Shown here piece after piece: positions 34,747-43,678 of a stretch of DNA of 64,000 bases. A program made the translations under genes and the position numbers. Source of the stretch: DASWJZ01 sp963814905 (GTDB lineage: Bacteria; Pseudomonadota; Alphaproteobacteria; Rhizobiales; Afifellaceae); the NCBI GenBank assembly GCA_963814905.1, contig CAWFEM010000015.1:62001-126000 (forward strand). The letters are read 5' to 3'. The notes under the pieces are model-generated. The model ran no database searches. It had not been told where the DNA came from and saw only the letters and a list, made by a program, of their open reading frames with translations. Numbering within the stretch: the stretch's first letter is position 1; every line of letters begins with the position of its first letter.

Positions 34747-35067
34747 ATGCCATCGAACGCGAAGAGCGGTCGCTCGCACGCTGAAGAGCGCTTCAACAAG
34801 GCGCGTAAGACCGACGAGGAAGCGCGCGCGATCATCGATTTGGAGCGCGACGCCCTGCGCAAGAAGACGGCACGGCTGCGCAAGCTGAGGCTCGCTCAGG
34901 AGGCGAAAGAGGCGGCCGCGCCCGCGAAGACGCCGAAAAAAGCCGTGCCGAAGAAGAGCGCGGCCAAGAAGCCGGTGGCGAAAAAACCAGTGTCAAAAAA
35001 GGCAGTGGCAAAGAAGCCGGTGGCGAAAAAGGCGGTCGCGAAGAAAGCCGCCGGCGGGAAGAAATAG
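34747..35067 (+). CDS. Histone H1-like Lys/Ala/Pro-rich basic protein
   Basis: A 106-residue protein. Residues 1-58 are a charged helical part (DEEARAIIDLERDALRKKTARLRKLRLAQEAKEA). Residues 59-106 are tandem repeats of the type KKPVAKK/KKAVAKK, as in the H1-like C-termini of bacterial nucleoid proteins (HupN, AlgP, Hc1-like). Such tails bind DNA or RNA non-specifically and vary in length by repeat slippage. ATG 34747 follows AGGAGAGG at good distance. Confidence 0.8.
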   Translation: MPSNAKSGRSHAEERFNKARKTDEEARAIIDLERDALRKKTARLRKLRLAQEAKEAAAPAKTPKKAVPKKSAAKKPVAKKPVSKKAVAKKPVAKKAVAKKAAGGKK

Positions 35068-35089
35068 CGGTGTCGAAAGGAAGCGGCGT

Positions 35090-36166
35090 CTAAGCGGGCG
35101 GTCGCCCCTGATACGCCGCTTCGAGCAGCGCGCGGATGCCGTCCGCCTCAAGCGGCCGCGGATTCCAGTAAGGGTCTTTCATCGCCAGCGCGACGGCGCG
35201 CTCCACGCCGTCTTCCGGCATGCCGATATCCTTCAACGCGAGCGGAATCTTCAGGGCGCCCGCGAGGTCGAAGAGCCCCCTCCCCGCATCCGCCACGCCA
35301 AGTGCTGTGGCGATCGTCCGCATCGCCCGCGGCGCGGCCTGAGCGTTGTAGGCGGTCGCATGCGGCAGCACGATCGCATGCGTCTCCGCATGCGGCAGAT
35401 CGAAAGCCCCGCCGAGCACGTGGCAGAGCTTGTGGTGCAGCGCCATCGAGGTTGAGGCGAGGCACATGCCGCAGAGCCAGGCGCCGTATTGCGCGGCCGT
35501 GCGCGCGTCCACGTTCCGCGGCGCGTCGACGATCGCCGGCAGCGCCGAGGCGAAGGCGCGGAGCCCGGCCTCCGCCATCATCTCCACGATCGGGTTGCGA
35601 TCGGCGGCGTAGAGCGCCTCTACCGCATGCGCCATGGCGTTCATGCCGCTCGTCGCGGAAAGGCGTGCCGGGAGCGAAAGCGTCAGCTCCACGTCGTAGA
35701 TCACCGCCTCCGGCACGACCTTGGGCGAGCGGATCGTCTTCTTCTCGCCCGCCGCCGTCTCGCCGAGCACCGGCGTCACCTCCGAGCCAGCATAGGTCGT
35801 CGGAATGACGAGCTGCGGCGCGTCGGTCCTGAGCGCGATGGCCTTGCCGAGGCCGGTCGTGGAGCCGCCGCCCACGGCAACGACGCAATCGGCGTCGTGC
35901 TCCTCGAAAATCGCGGCCGCCTTCTCCGTCACCTCCACCGGCGTGTGCATCATCGCGCCGGGAAAGATGGCGGCTTTCAGGTCCCCGAGGATCGCGGCGA
36001 CACGCTCGCCGACCGCCTTCTGCCCGGGCGTGGAAAGCACCAGCGCCCGCCGCCCGCCAATGGCACGCAGGACCTCCGGCGCCTCGGCGAGTCGGCCAGG
36101 GCCGAAGATCACACGCTGCGGGCGCCCCTCGTAGACGAACGGCGCGATCATGTTTGCGTCAGTCAT
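35090..36166 (-). CDS. Maleylacetate reductase (iron-containing alcohol dehydrogenase family)
   Basis: A 358-residue protein with VIFGPGRLAEAPEVLRAIG, VAVGGGSTTGLGKAIALRT for NAD(P) binding, IPTTYAGSEVTPVLGET (the maleylacetate reductase variant of the family signature), MNAMAHAVEALYA, and HHKLCHVLGGAFDLPHAETHAIVLPH. It reduces maleylacetate to 3-oxoadipate in hydroxyquinol, resorcinol or chlorocatechol breakdown. ATG 36166 has GGAGG ten or so bases upstream; the 13 residues before it are not needed. An intradiol dioxygenase that could feed it lies about 25 kb upstream at 9265. Confidence 0.87.
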   Translation of the reverse strand: MTDANMIAPFVYEGRPQRVIFGPGRLAEAPEVLRAIGGRRALVLSTPGQKAVGERVAAILGDLKAAIFPGAMMHTPVEVTEKAAAIFEEHDADCVVAVGGGSTTGLGKAIALRTDAPQLVIPTTYAGSEVTPVLGETAAGEKKTIRSPKVVPEAVIYDVELTLSLPARLSATSGMNAMAHAVEALYAADRNPIVEMMAEAGLRAFASALPAIVDAPRNVDARTAAQYGAWLCGMCLASTSMALHHKLCHVLGGAFDLPHAETHAIVLPHATAYNAQAAPRAMRTIATALGVADAGRGLFDLAGALKIPLALKDIGMPEDGVERAVALAMKDPYWNPRPLEADGIRALLEAAYQGRPPA

Positions 36167-36273
36167 CCCTGAGAATCCTCCGCGGGCGCAGCCGGCCCTT
36201 GCCATCGGGGGCCGACCGGGTCATTTCCCTTGGGCCGGCCCACGGGCCGCCCGCCGCCGCCATGGAAGGTACC

Positions 36274-36903
36274 ATGATCGATCTTTATACCTGGACGACG
36301 CCGAACGGACGCAAGGTCTCCATCCTCCTGGAGGAGCTCGGGCTCCCTTACGAGACCCACGCCATCGACATCGGCAAGGATGACCAGTTCAAGCCGGAAT
36401 TCCTGAAAATCAGCCCGAACAACAAGATCCCCGCGATCGTCGACCGCGACAACAATCTGGCGCTGATGGAATCGGGCGCGATCATGATCTACCTCGCCGA
36501 CAAGGCCGGGCAATTCCTGCCGAAACATGGCGAGCCGCGCTATCGCGTGCTGGAATGGCTGATGTGGCAGATGGGCGGCATCGGCCCGATGCTCGGGCAG
36601 GCGCACCATTTCCTGCATTTCAACCGCGGCAAGGCGCCCTATGCGGAGGAACGCTACGGCAAGGAAGCGCAGCGCCTCTACGGCGTTCTCGACCGGCGGC
36701 TGGAAGGCCGCGAATTCCTGGCCGACGACTATTCGATCGCCGACATGGCGACCTGGCCATGGATCTCCCGCTTCGAATGGCAGGAGATCGACATGAACAC
36801 GTTTCCCAATGTGAAGCGCTGGTACAAGGCGATCGCGGCGCGCCCAGCCGTCGAGAGGGGCTATGACGTGCCGAAATCCACAGCCGACATTCCAATGCCG
36901 TGA
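36274..36903 (+). CDS. Glutathione S-transferase family protein (YfcG/YghU-like)
   Basis: A 209-residue GST. The thioredoxin-fold N-domain has IDLYTWTTPNGRKVSILLEEL, ISPNNKIPAIVD (cis-Pro loop) and LMESGAIMIYLA. The helical C-domain has WLMWQMGGIGPMLGQAHHF and FLADDYSIADMATWPWI. TWTTPNGRKV with Thr/Asn and no Ser/Cys at the usual site matches the disulfide-reductase Nu-class GSTs (YfcG/Ure2p-like). ATG 36274 has GGAAGG close upstream; ATG 36262 is an alternative. It overlaps the next gene (GTGA). Confidence 0.88.
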   Translation: MIDLYTWTTPNGRKVSILLEELGLPYETHAIDIGKDDQFKPEFLKISPNNKIPAIVDRDNNLALMESGAIMIYLADKAGQFLPKHGEPRYRVLEWLMWQMGGIGPMLGQAHHFLHFNRGKAPYAEERYGKEAQRLYGVLDRRLEGREFLADDYSIADMATWPWISRFEWQEIDMNTFPNVKRWYKAIAARPAVERGYDVPKSTADIPMP

Positions 36904-37661
36904 ATGCCGTCGACCGTGACGAGAAGAAGACACCGCCGGGCGTCCTGCCGGAAGGCACGCGCGTCTATGCCGTGGGAGATATCCACGGCCGTCTCGACCT
37001 CTTGCAGGAGCTCGCGGGGAAGATCGAGCGCGACCTCGCGTCGGCACCGGTCGACCGCGTCGTCGAGCTTTATGTCGGCGACTATATCGATCGCGGGCCG
37101 GACTCCCGCGGCGTCGTCGAGTGGATGATGGAAACGCCACCGCTCGGCAATGAGCGCATCTGTCTGATGGGGAACCACGAAGAAATGCTCCTGCAGGCGC
37201 TCAACATCTCGTCCGGGATGACGGACTGGCTTTTCAATGGCGGCGACGAAACGATCGCATCCTATCTGGTGGGCAGGACCGAGCGCCCCGACTTTCCCAC
37301 GTTCGAGGCGCTGCGCCAGGCTTTCGTCGCAGCGCTGCCGGAAAGCCACCGGAAATTCTTCTCAAGCCTGCCCCGCATGGCCGAAATCGGCGGCTATCTC
37401 TTCGTCCATGCCGGCATCCGCCCGGGCGTTCCGCTTGACGCGCAGGACCCGGAGGATCTGATCTGGATCCGTGAGCCATTTCTCGATTCCGACGCCGACT
37501 TCGGGAAGGTCGTCGTTCACGGGCATAGCCCGGTTTCCGCGCCGGAGGTCCGGGCGAACCGCATCGGCATCGACACCGGGGCAGCCTATGGCGGGCGCCT
37601 GACCTGCCTCGTCCTGGAAGGCGCAGGGCACCGCTTCCTCGCGACGTCGCCCGGCCGATGA
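36900..37661 (+). CDS. Serine/threonine-type metallophosphoesterase
   Basis: A 253-residue calcineurin-like phosphoesterase with VYAVGDIHGRLDLLQEL, GDYIDRGPDSRGVVEW and MGNHEEMLLQ near the N-terminus. Later it has FVHAGIRPGVPLDAQDPEDLIWIR and VVHGHSPVSAPEVRANRIGIDTGAAYGG. These are the metal ligands of PPP-type bacterial phosphatases (PrpA/ApaH branch). The start is GTG 36900 overlapping the GST stop. It is sandwiched with 4-base overlaps between GST and galE, so the three genes are probably co-transcribed. Confidence 0.9.
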   Translation: MNAVDRDEKKTPPGVLPEGTRVYAVGDIHGRLDLLQELAGKIERDLASAPVDRVVELYVGDYIDRGPDSRGVVEWMMETPPLGNERICLMGNHEEMLLQALNISSGMTDWLFNGGDETIASYLVGRTERPDFPTFEALRQAFVAALPESHRKFFSSLPRMAEIGGYLFVHAGIRPGVPLDAQDPEDLIWIREPFLDSDADFGKVVVHGHSPVSAPEVRANRIGIDTGAAYGGRLTCLVLEGAGHRFLATSPGR

Positions 37662-38653
37662 CGCGCGTCCTCGTCACCGGCGGGGCCGGCTATGTCGGAA
37701 GCCATTGCTGCAAGGCGTTGGCGGAGGCGGGCTTTGAGCCTGCGGTCTTCGACAATCTGTCGATGGGTCATGAGAGCGCCGTGCGCTGGGGGCCGCTTAT
37801 CGAAGGCGACATGCGCGACGCTGAAGCGCTTCGCCGGGCGATGGCGGAGGTCAAGCCGGAGGCGGTCCTGCATTTCGCCGCGCTCTCGCTCGTCGGGGAA
37901 TCGACAGCCCATCCGGAGCGCTATTACGCGGTGAATGTCGCGGGAACGCTCAACCTCCTGGAGGCGATGCGCACCGCCAGCGTGGAGCGAATCGTCTTCT
38001 CCTCAAGCTGCGCCGTCTACGGCGAGCCGGAACGCGTCCCAATCACCGAGGACCTGCCGCTCAATCCGGTCAGCCCCTATGGCGTCACGAAACTCGCCTG
38101 CGAGTGGATGATGGACGATTTCGGGCGCGCCCATGGCCTGCGCTCCATGCGGTTGCGCTACTTCAACGCGGCGGGCGCCGACCGCGACGCGGCAATCGGC
38201 GAATGGCACGACCCGGAGACGCACCTGATACCGCTGGTGCTCGATGCCGCGCTTGGACGCCGGCCGTCGATCCAGGTCTTCGGAACGGACTATCCGACGC
38301 CCGACGGCACCGCGATACGCGACTACATCCATGTCGAAGACCTTGCCGCCGCGCATGTCGCAGCGCTTCGCCATCTTATCGACGGCGGGGCCACCGCGGC
38401 GGTCAATCTCGGGACGGGCCAGGGCGCCTCCGTGCGCGAGGTGATCGCGGCGGTGGAGGCGGCGACGGGCCTGAGCGTCCCGGTCAAAGAAGCGCCACGC
38501 CGCGCCGGCGATCCGCCGAGGCTCGTCGCCGATCCTTCGCTCGCCCAGACGCTCCTCAATTGGCGCGCCGCCGCCGACCTGTCGAACATCGTGGCGGATG
38601 CGTGGCGTTGGCACCGCAAGCTGACGGAAGAACTCAGCCGCACAAAGTCCTAG
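37658..38653 (+). CDS. galE: UDP-glucose 4-epimerase GalE
   Basis: A 331-residue extended SDR enzyme. It has GGAGYVGSHCCKAL at the N-terminus, SSSCAVYG near residue 118, catalytic YGVTK near residue 145, LRYFNAAGAD, RDYIHVEDLAAAHV, and NLGTGQGASVREVI. These are hallmarks of GalE, which interconverts UDP-glucose and UDP-galactose. ATG 37658 overlaps the phosphatase gene. It is likely linked to polysaccharide synthesis along with the nucleotide-sugar enzyme at 9. Confidence 0.92.
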   Translation: MTRVLVTGGAGYVGSHCCKALAEAGFEPAVFDNLSMGHESAVRWGPLIEGDMRDAEALRRAMAEVKPEAVLHFAALSLVGESTAHPERYYAVNVAGTLNLLEAMRTASVERIVFSSSCAVYGEPERVPITEDLPLNPVSPYGVTKLACEWMMDDFGRAHGLRSMRLRYFNAAGADRDAAIGEWHDPETHLIPLVLDAALGRRPSIQVFGTDYPTPDGTAIRDYIHVEDLAAAHVAALRHLIDGGATAAVNLGTGQGASVREVIAAVEAATGLSVPVKEAPRRAGDPPRLVADPSLAQTLLNWRAAADLSNIVADAWRWHRKLTEELSRTKS

Positions 38654-38849
38654 ATTCTCCCGCGGTCGATTGAAATCACGACAGCCGGACGCTAAGTATC
38701 AGGCGCGCCAGGCCGGGCCCCTCTGGCAGCGGGTTCCCCCGCTGTGATGTCGGACTGGACGTTCACCGTCAGGCCCAGCCGTCCCTTCGATTCTCTCTCC
38801 TCGAAAGGCGACCGCAGCGGCGGGCACCCGGTGCAACGCAAGGTGCCGC
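38654..38849 (+). other. GC-rich leader of the tandem terC genes with stem-loop
   Basis: This is a 196-base gap before the first TerC gene. It contains the hairpin CAGCGGG-TTCC-CCCGCTG (38727-38744), GACG-TTCAC-CGTC just after it, and a further GC-rich inverted segment before the start. Some terC/yybP genes are preceded by a manganese riboswitch (yybP-ykoY), but the required conserved core (GGGGAGUA and the ACAUAC loop) was not found. I regard this only as a structured leader of unknown function. Confidence 0.3.
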
Positions 38850-39632
38850 ATGCTTGAATTCGTCCCCGCCGAGGCCGTCTCGGCCTTCCTGCAGGTCATC
38901 CTGATCGACCTCGTCCTCGCGGGGGACAACGCCATCGTCATTGGGCTCGCCGCGGCCGGACTGCCGCGCGAGCAGCGCGCCAAGGCCATCATGGTCGGAG
39001 TCGTCGCAGCGACGCTTCTGCGCATCCTCTTTGCCAGTATCGCGACCTGGCTGCTCGCGATCATCGGTCTGCTCCTCGCCGGCGGCATCCTGTTGCTCTG
39101 GGTCTCCTGGAAGATGTGGCGCGAAATCCGCGCCGGATCGCACGTCGGCGAGGCGGCGGACCACCTTGCTGCGGGCGGCAGCTCCGGCGGCGGCGCGAAC
39201 ACGCCGCGCAAGACTTTTGCGCAGGCCGCCTGGCAGATCGTCATCGCGGATGTCTCCATGTCGCTCGACAACGTGCTCGCCGTTGCCGGCGCCGCGCGCG
39301 AGCATCCCGGCGTGCTCGTCTTCGGCCTTGCGCTCTCCGTCGCGCTGATGGGGCTCGCAGCCTCGTTCATCGCGCGGCTCCTGAACCGCTTCCGCTGGAT
39401 CGCCTATCTCGGGCTCGCGATCATCTTCTACGTGGCGCTCAGGATGATCTGGGAGGGAGCGTTCGAGATCCACGAGGCCGTCGCCCTGACGCAAGTTTGG
39501 CCCGGCACGCTCCTCGCCGCGGTCAGGCCGGAACTCGCCGCCGATCTGTGCGCCGCTGAGACGACGTCGCTCGGGAGCTGGGCCGAGCTTGCGCCGCTCT
39601 CCCGACGCTTCGAACCGGTGGGAGCGGCCTGA
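38850..39632 (+). CDS. TerC family integral membrane protein (first copy)
   Basis: A 260-residue YjbE/TerC-type protein with about six or seven helices. It shows QVILIDLVLAGDNAIVIGLAAAG, IGLLLAGGILLLWVSWKMWREI, QIVIADVSMSLDNVLAVAGAAREHP and MGLAASFIARLLNRFRWIAYLGLAII. The two DN-containing segments (GDNA, SLDN) are the metal-associated signature of the family, linked to Mn2+ export or tellurium resistance in homologues. The C-terminal about 45 residues are longer and less hydrophobic than in the second copy. It is followed 2 bases later by a paralogue. Confidence 0.9.
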   Translation: MLEFVPAEAVSAFLQVILIDLVLAGDNAIVIGLAAAGLPREQRAKAIMVGVVAATLLRILFASIATWLLAIIGLLLAGGILLLWVSWKMWREIRAGSHVGEAADHLAAGGSSGGGANTPRKTFAQAAWQIVIADVSMSLDNVLAVAGAAREHPGVLVFGLALSVALMGLAASFIARLLNRFRWIAYLGLAIIFYVALRMIWEGAFEIHEAVALTQVWPGTLLAAVRPELAADLCAAETTSLGSWAELAPLSRRFEPVGAA

Positions 39633-39634
39633 GG

Positions 39635-40285
39635 ATGTTCGGCATGGAGCTCTCGTCGGAAGTCACGACGATCCTGCAGGTGATCTTCATCAACGTTGTC
39701 TTGTCAGGCGACAATGCCATCGTGGTCGGCATGGCCGCCGCCGGTGCGCCGCCGGCCATCCGCCAGAAGGTCATCTTCTACGGCATCGCCGGCGCGGTCG
39801 TGCTGCGCGTGCTCCTCTCCCTTCTCGCCGTGCAATTCCTGCAGGTGGTGGGGCTGCTCCTCGCCGGCGGCATCCTGCTTCTGTGGGTGTGCTGGAAGCT
39901 CTACCGCGAGATCCGCTCCAGCGCAGCGGAACATAGCGGCACGCAGGCTCTGGGCGAGATGCAAGATGGCGAGATCGCCGTGGAATCGACGAAGTCGCTC
40001 GGCGAGGCGATGTGGCAGATCATCGTCGCCGACATCTCCATGTCGCTCGACAACGTGCTCGCCATCGCCGGTGCGGCGCGCGAGCACCCGTGGATCATGG
40101 CTGCCGGCCTCGCCCTCTCCGTCGCACTGATGGGCCTCGCCGCGACCTTCATCGCGCGCCTTCTCGACCGCTATCGCTGGCTCGCCTGGATCGGTCTCCT
40201 GGTCATCCTCTACGTCGCCGCAAGCATGGTCTGGGAAGGCGGCTGGGAGGTCGAGGCGGCGTTCCTGGGCGAGGCCATGCACTGA
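39635..40285 (+). CDS. TerC family integral membrane protein (second copy)
   Basis: A 216-residue paralogue of the preceding protein with the same two signatures (VLSGDNAIVVGMAAAG and IVADISMSLDNVLAIAGAAREHP). Helix pattern and loop positions match, but the central loop and C-terminus differ. Only two bases separate it from the first copy, so this is a tandem pair translated together. It may form a hetero-oligomeric metal exporter (inference). Confidence 0.9.
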   Translation: MFGMELSSEVTTILQVIFINVVLSGDNAIVVGMAAAGAPPAIRQKVIFYGIAGAVVLRVLLSLLAVQFLQVVGLLLAGGILLLWVCWKLYREIRSSAAEHSGTQALGEMQDGEIAVESTKSLGEAMWQIIVADISMSLDNVLAIAGAAREHPWIMAAGLALSVALMGLAATFIARLLDRYRWLAWIGLLVILYVAASMVWEGGWEVEAAFLGEAMH

Positions 40286-40423
40286 GCCCCGCCGGTCGGA
40301 GCGCCTCCACAGCCGCGGCGGGCCGTCATCCTTCCGTTGTGCTGCCGAGCTAGCTTTCGTCCGGTCGTCGCGTGGCTGGTGATCCGTGGTGCTTCCAACC
40401 AGCCTGATAGGCCCGAAGCGGTT

Positions 40424-41755
40424 TCAGGCCGCCTCGTCGGTCTTTTTTTCGGATTTTTGTTCCGGCGTCCGCCCCGACTCCTGACCCGGCATCCGGTTCG
40501 TCTCCCCCTTCGGCTCGCCGGTCTCGGCGGGCCGCTTTTTCTGGCGCACCAGCCCGATCAGAAAGCCGGCGGTGGCGCTCTGCACGCCGAGCGCCATGGC
40601 GAGCGTCGCGAGCGCCGCGAGGCGGATGTTCACGTCCGGATCGAGGTCGCCGAAGCCGGTGACCATCCAGTGCAGAGACGACACTGCCGCGACGAGGAAA
40701 CCGAGCGCAAAGAGCCCACCGCCCGCAAGACAGAAGCGATCGACGGTGAAGAGCTGGCTCATCGCCTCGAAGCGCGGCGTCTCCGGAAGCCGCCCGGCGG
40801 TGACCGCCGCGGTCTTCGCCACGGCGTAGAAAAGGACGAGCTGCGTTCCGACGAGAATGGCCGCGACAGCCATCAAAAGCGTCGCCGCGTCGAGCGTGAC
40901 CGGGCCGAGATCGAGCGGGCCGGCGACGAGCGCCGCGGCAATCAGCGCGCCCATGCTGGCGAGCGCCCCACCGGGATAGAGGAAGAGCCAGTGCGGTGCG
41001 AATTCGAGCAGCAGCTTCAAGTGCCGCCAGCCGTCGCGCCAGCTTCTGAGATGCGGCGGCCGCGAGCGCCCGTCCTGCTGCAGCGTCGTCGGCACTTCGG
41101 CGATCCTGAGCTCCGCGATCGTCGCCTTCACGATCATCTCCGACGCGAACTCCATCCCCGGCGCGTCGAGGTCGAGGGCGAGGACCGCCTCGCGGGAGAA
41201 CCCGCGCAGCCCGCAATGGAAGTCGCCGATCGGGCTGCGGAAGAAGAGCCGCCCGACGAAGGAGAGAACCGGGTTGCCGAGATAGCGATGAAGCTTCGGC
41301 ATGGCGGAGGCGGCGATGCCGCCGCGAAAGCGGTTCCCCATCACCACGTCGTAACCGGCGCGGAGCTTCTCCACGAAGAGATCGAGATTGGCGAAATCGT
41401 AGGAATTGTCGCTGTCGCCCATGATGACGAAGCGTCCGCGCGAGGCTCGAATGCCGGCGATCAGCGCCGCGCCGTAGCCGCGCGCTGGGACATCCACGAC
41501 ACGCGCGCCGCGCGCGCGGGCGATCGCCTGGCTGCCGTCGGTGGAGCCGTTGTCGGCGATGACGACCTCGCCGGCGATCCCCGACCGCCAGAGGAAGGAC
41601 TTCGCCTTGTCGATGCAGATGCCGAGCGTCTCCGCCTCGTCGAGGCAAGGCATCACGATCGAGAGCTCGATCGCGTCGACATTCGCTAGGCTTTTCTCCA
41701 CGTCGGCGAGCGCCGCGTGCACCGGGTTTTCGCCCGGCGAATCACTCATCATCAA
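40424..41755 (-). CDS. Family 2 glycosyltransferase with C-terminal membrane domain
   Basis: A 443-residue protein. The GT-A catalytic domain covers residues about 30-250: SIVMPCLDEAETLG, VVIADNGSTDGSQAIA, the DxD-like MGDSDNSYDF, and GNRFRGGI followed by GDFHCGLRGF. About four membrane helices follow at residues 265-415, then a hydrophilic basic tail. This matches polyprenyl-phosphate hexose transferases (dolichyl-phosphate mannose synthase-like). It is divergent from the membrane protein at 41831, with 75 bases between. It probably makes a lipid-linked sugar donor for the adjacent GT-C-like proteins (inference). Confidence 0.85.
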   Translation of the reverse strand: MMMSDSPGENPVHAALADVEKSLANVDAIELSIVMPCLDEAETLGICIDKAKSFLWRSGIAGEVVIADNGSTDGSQAIARARGARVVDVPARGYGAALIAGIRASRGRFVIMGDSDNSYDFANLDLFVEKLRAGYDVVMGNRFRGGIAASAMPKLHRYLGNPVLSFVGRLFFRSPIGDFHCGLRGFSREAVLALDLDAPGMEFASEMIVKATIAELRIAEVPTTLQQDGRSRPPHLRSWRDGWRHLKLLLEFAPHWLFLYPGGALASMGALIAAALVAGPLDLGPVTLDAATLLMAVAAILVGTQLVLFYAVAKTAAVTAGRLPETPRFEAMSQLFTVDRFCLAGGGLFALGFLVAAVSSLHWMVTGFGDLDPDVNIRLAALATLAMALGVQSATAGFLIGLVRQKKRPAETGEPKGETNRMPGQESGRTPEQKSEKKTDEAA

Positions 41756-41830
41756 CTTTCCCGCCGATAACCGGAGGGTAAGCTAGCGCGGCGATGCTTG
41801 CCGCCAGGTGAATCGCGGGCGAAAAATCCC

Positions 41831-43678
41831 ATGGCGGCGACGGAAAACCTTTCCGATTCCGGAACTTCGGCGGATCGCGCGCGGCCGGGCCTGTTCGACC
41901 GGAAGGCGCTTTTCTGGGCGCTGGCGCTGATTTTCGCCGCCCTCTACCTGCACGACCAGTGGCTCGGCTTCCGCCAGCTCGCCGACCTTTCCACGCTCAG
42001 CGCCGACAATGGGATGCGTCTGCAGGAGGTGCGCGACCTCGCAGGCGGGCAGAGCTGGTTCGATACAAATCAGCACCGCTACCTACCGCCGAATGGCACG
42101 CGCATGCACTGGTCGCGGCTCGTCGATGCGCCGCTCGCGGGCGCGCTCCTGGCGCTCACGCCGCTCGTCGGAGAGAACCTTGCCGAGCGTATCGTGCTCA
42201 CCGCCTGGCCGGTCACCCTCTTCGCGATCTATTGCGGGCTCGTTTTCGTTGCGCTTCGGCGGACCTTCGGCGTGCGTGCGGCGCTTCTCGCCATCGCCTT
42301 CGCGCCGAACCTGCTCGTCTTCCGCGACCTCTTCGGCGCGGGCGAGATCGACCACCACAACGTTCAGGTCGTGCTGACGCTCGGCTCGGTCATAGCCTTC
42401 GCCGCTGCCGCGTCGCGACCGGCGGTCGCGCTCCTCGGCGGCGCGGCCTCGGCGCTCTCGCTGGCGGTGGGACTTGAGACCCTCCCCTTCGTTGCAACCG
42501 TCGGTCTTGCCTATGGCGTCGCATGGTGCGTCGACCCACGCCAGGCGCGCGCCTTCCGCCTCTACGCCGCCGCACTAGCGCTCGGCTCGCTCGTGGCGTT
42601 TGCGGCGGAGACTGGGCCCTCCTATTGGCTGGCGACGGCCTGCGACACGCTTTCCCCGCCATGGCTGCTCCTGACCGTCGGAGCCGGCGTGGTCGCACTC
42701 GCGGCGACTGCGATCGGCGCGCGCCTCGCCACGTGGCCGAAGCGGCTGGCGGTTCTGGCAGTGGGCGGAGCGGTGCTCGCGACGATTTTTGCGTTCGTCT
42801 TCCCGCGCTGTCTTGCCGGGCCCTATGGCGCCGTCCCCGATGCGGTCCTGAAGGACTGGCTGGAGCTGACCGGCGAAGCCTTCTCCTTCACTGAAATCCT
42901 CACCCGTTACCCCGTGCGGGCGGCGATCGTCTTCGGCCCAACGCTTGCCGCCGCCATTGCGACATGGATCGGCGCGTTCCGCCCCGGTGGAGCGAGCGGC
43001 GGCGAAGGCCGGCGGCTGCTCTTCGTTTGCGCGGGGCTCCTCACGCTCACCCTCCTCCTCTCGGCCGTGCAGATTCGCGCCATCTATGTCGGCTGCGCGG
43101 TGATCCCCATCGCCGCCGGCTTCGCGCTCGACCGCGTTATCGCGATTGCGACGGCGCAAGGCGCGAGGGTGCGGCGCGCACTCGCGCTCTTCGTCGCCGT
43201 CGCCTTCCTCTTCGAGCTGCCCTGGGTTTCCGCCGCGGCGTTCGCCGAACGCGCGGGCCTCGTCTCGCCGGCCGCCATGCACGATCCGAAAGAGATGCGC
43301 GCCTGCCTGGAAGAGCTGCCGGCGCTCCGTAATCTGCCGAAGGGCACGATCCTTGGCCCGCTCGACCTCGGCGCGCATATCCTCTTCCTGACCGACGATG
43401 CGATCGTCTCGGCAGGCTATCACCGCAACGTTGAAGGAATCGTCGCGGGGATCGAGGCGTTCGCTGGCGATGAGACCACGATGCGCGACTTCGCGGTGCG
43501 CGATCGCGCGGATTACGTGGCGCTCTGCCTGCCGTGGATCACGGCGTATCCGGAGCGCTATGGAGCCTTCGCCCGGCGGCTCGCGGACGGCGCTGCTCCG
43601 CCGGGATGGCTGACGCCGGTAGCGCTCAGGACACAGGCGCTGAAACTCTGGCGGGTCGCCGTCGGCGGGGGTGGCTAG
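41831..43678 (+). CDS. Multi-pass membrane protein, candidate GT-C glycosyltransferase (copy A)
   Basis: A 615-residue protein with about 11-12 hydrophobic helices and a C-terminal soluble part. The first extracytoplasmic loop has DNGMRLQEVRDL, GQSWFDTNQHRYLPPNGTRMHWSRL, and later GAGEIDHHNVQ. The loop with acidic residues and the DHHN motif resemble oligosaccharyltransferase/PMT-type GT-C proteins that use lipid-linked sugars. ATG 41831 was chosen over TTG 41798. It converges on a paralogue and overlaps it by 4 bases at the 3' ends. Confidence 0.7.
   Translation: MAATENLSDSGTSADRARPGLFDRKALFWALALIFAALYLHDQWLGFRQLADLSTLSADNGMRLQEVRDLAGGQSWFDTNQHRYLPPNGTRMHWSRLVDAPLAGALLALTPLVGENLAERIVLTAWPVTLFAIYCGLVFVALRRTFGVRAALLAIAFAPNLLVFRDLFGAGEIDHHNVQVVLTLGSVIAFAAAASRPAVALLGGAASALSLAVGLETLPFVATVGLAYGVAWCVDPRQARAFRLYAAALALGSLVAFAAETGPSYWLATACDTLSPPWLLLTVGAGVVALAATAIGARLATWPKRLAVLAVGGAVLATIFAFVFPRCLAGPYGAVPDAVLKDWLELTGEAFSFTEILTRYPVRAAIVFGPTLAAAIATWIGAFRPGGASGGEGRRLLFVCAGLLTLTLLLSAVQIRAIYVGCAVIPIAAGFALDRVIAIATAQGARVRRALALFVAVAFLFELPWVSAAAFAERAGLVSPAAMHDPKEMRACLEELPALRNLPKGTILGPLDLGAHILFLTDDAIVSAGYHRNVEGIVAGIEAFAGDETTMRDFAVRDRADYVALCLPWITAYPERYGAFARRLADGAAPPGWLTPVALRTQALKLWRVAVGGGG

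Noticed and set aside
38654..38849. yybP-ykoY manganese riboswitch before the terC genes
   Set aside because: The position fits, but the conserved GGGGAGUA and ACAUAC loop elements were not found, so no call was made.
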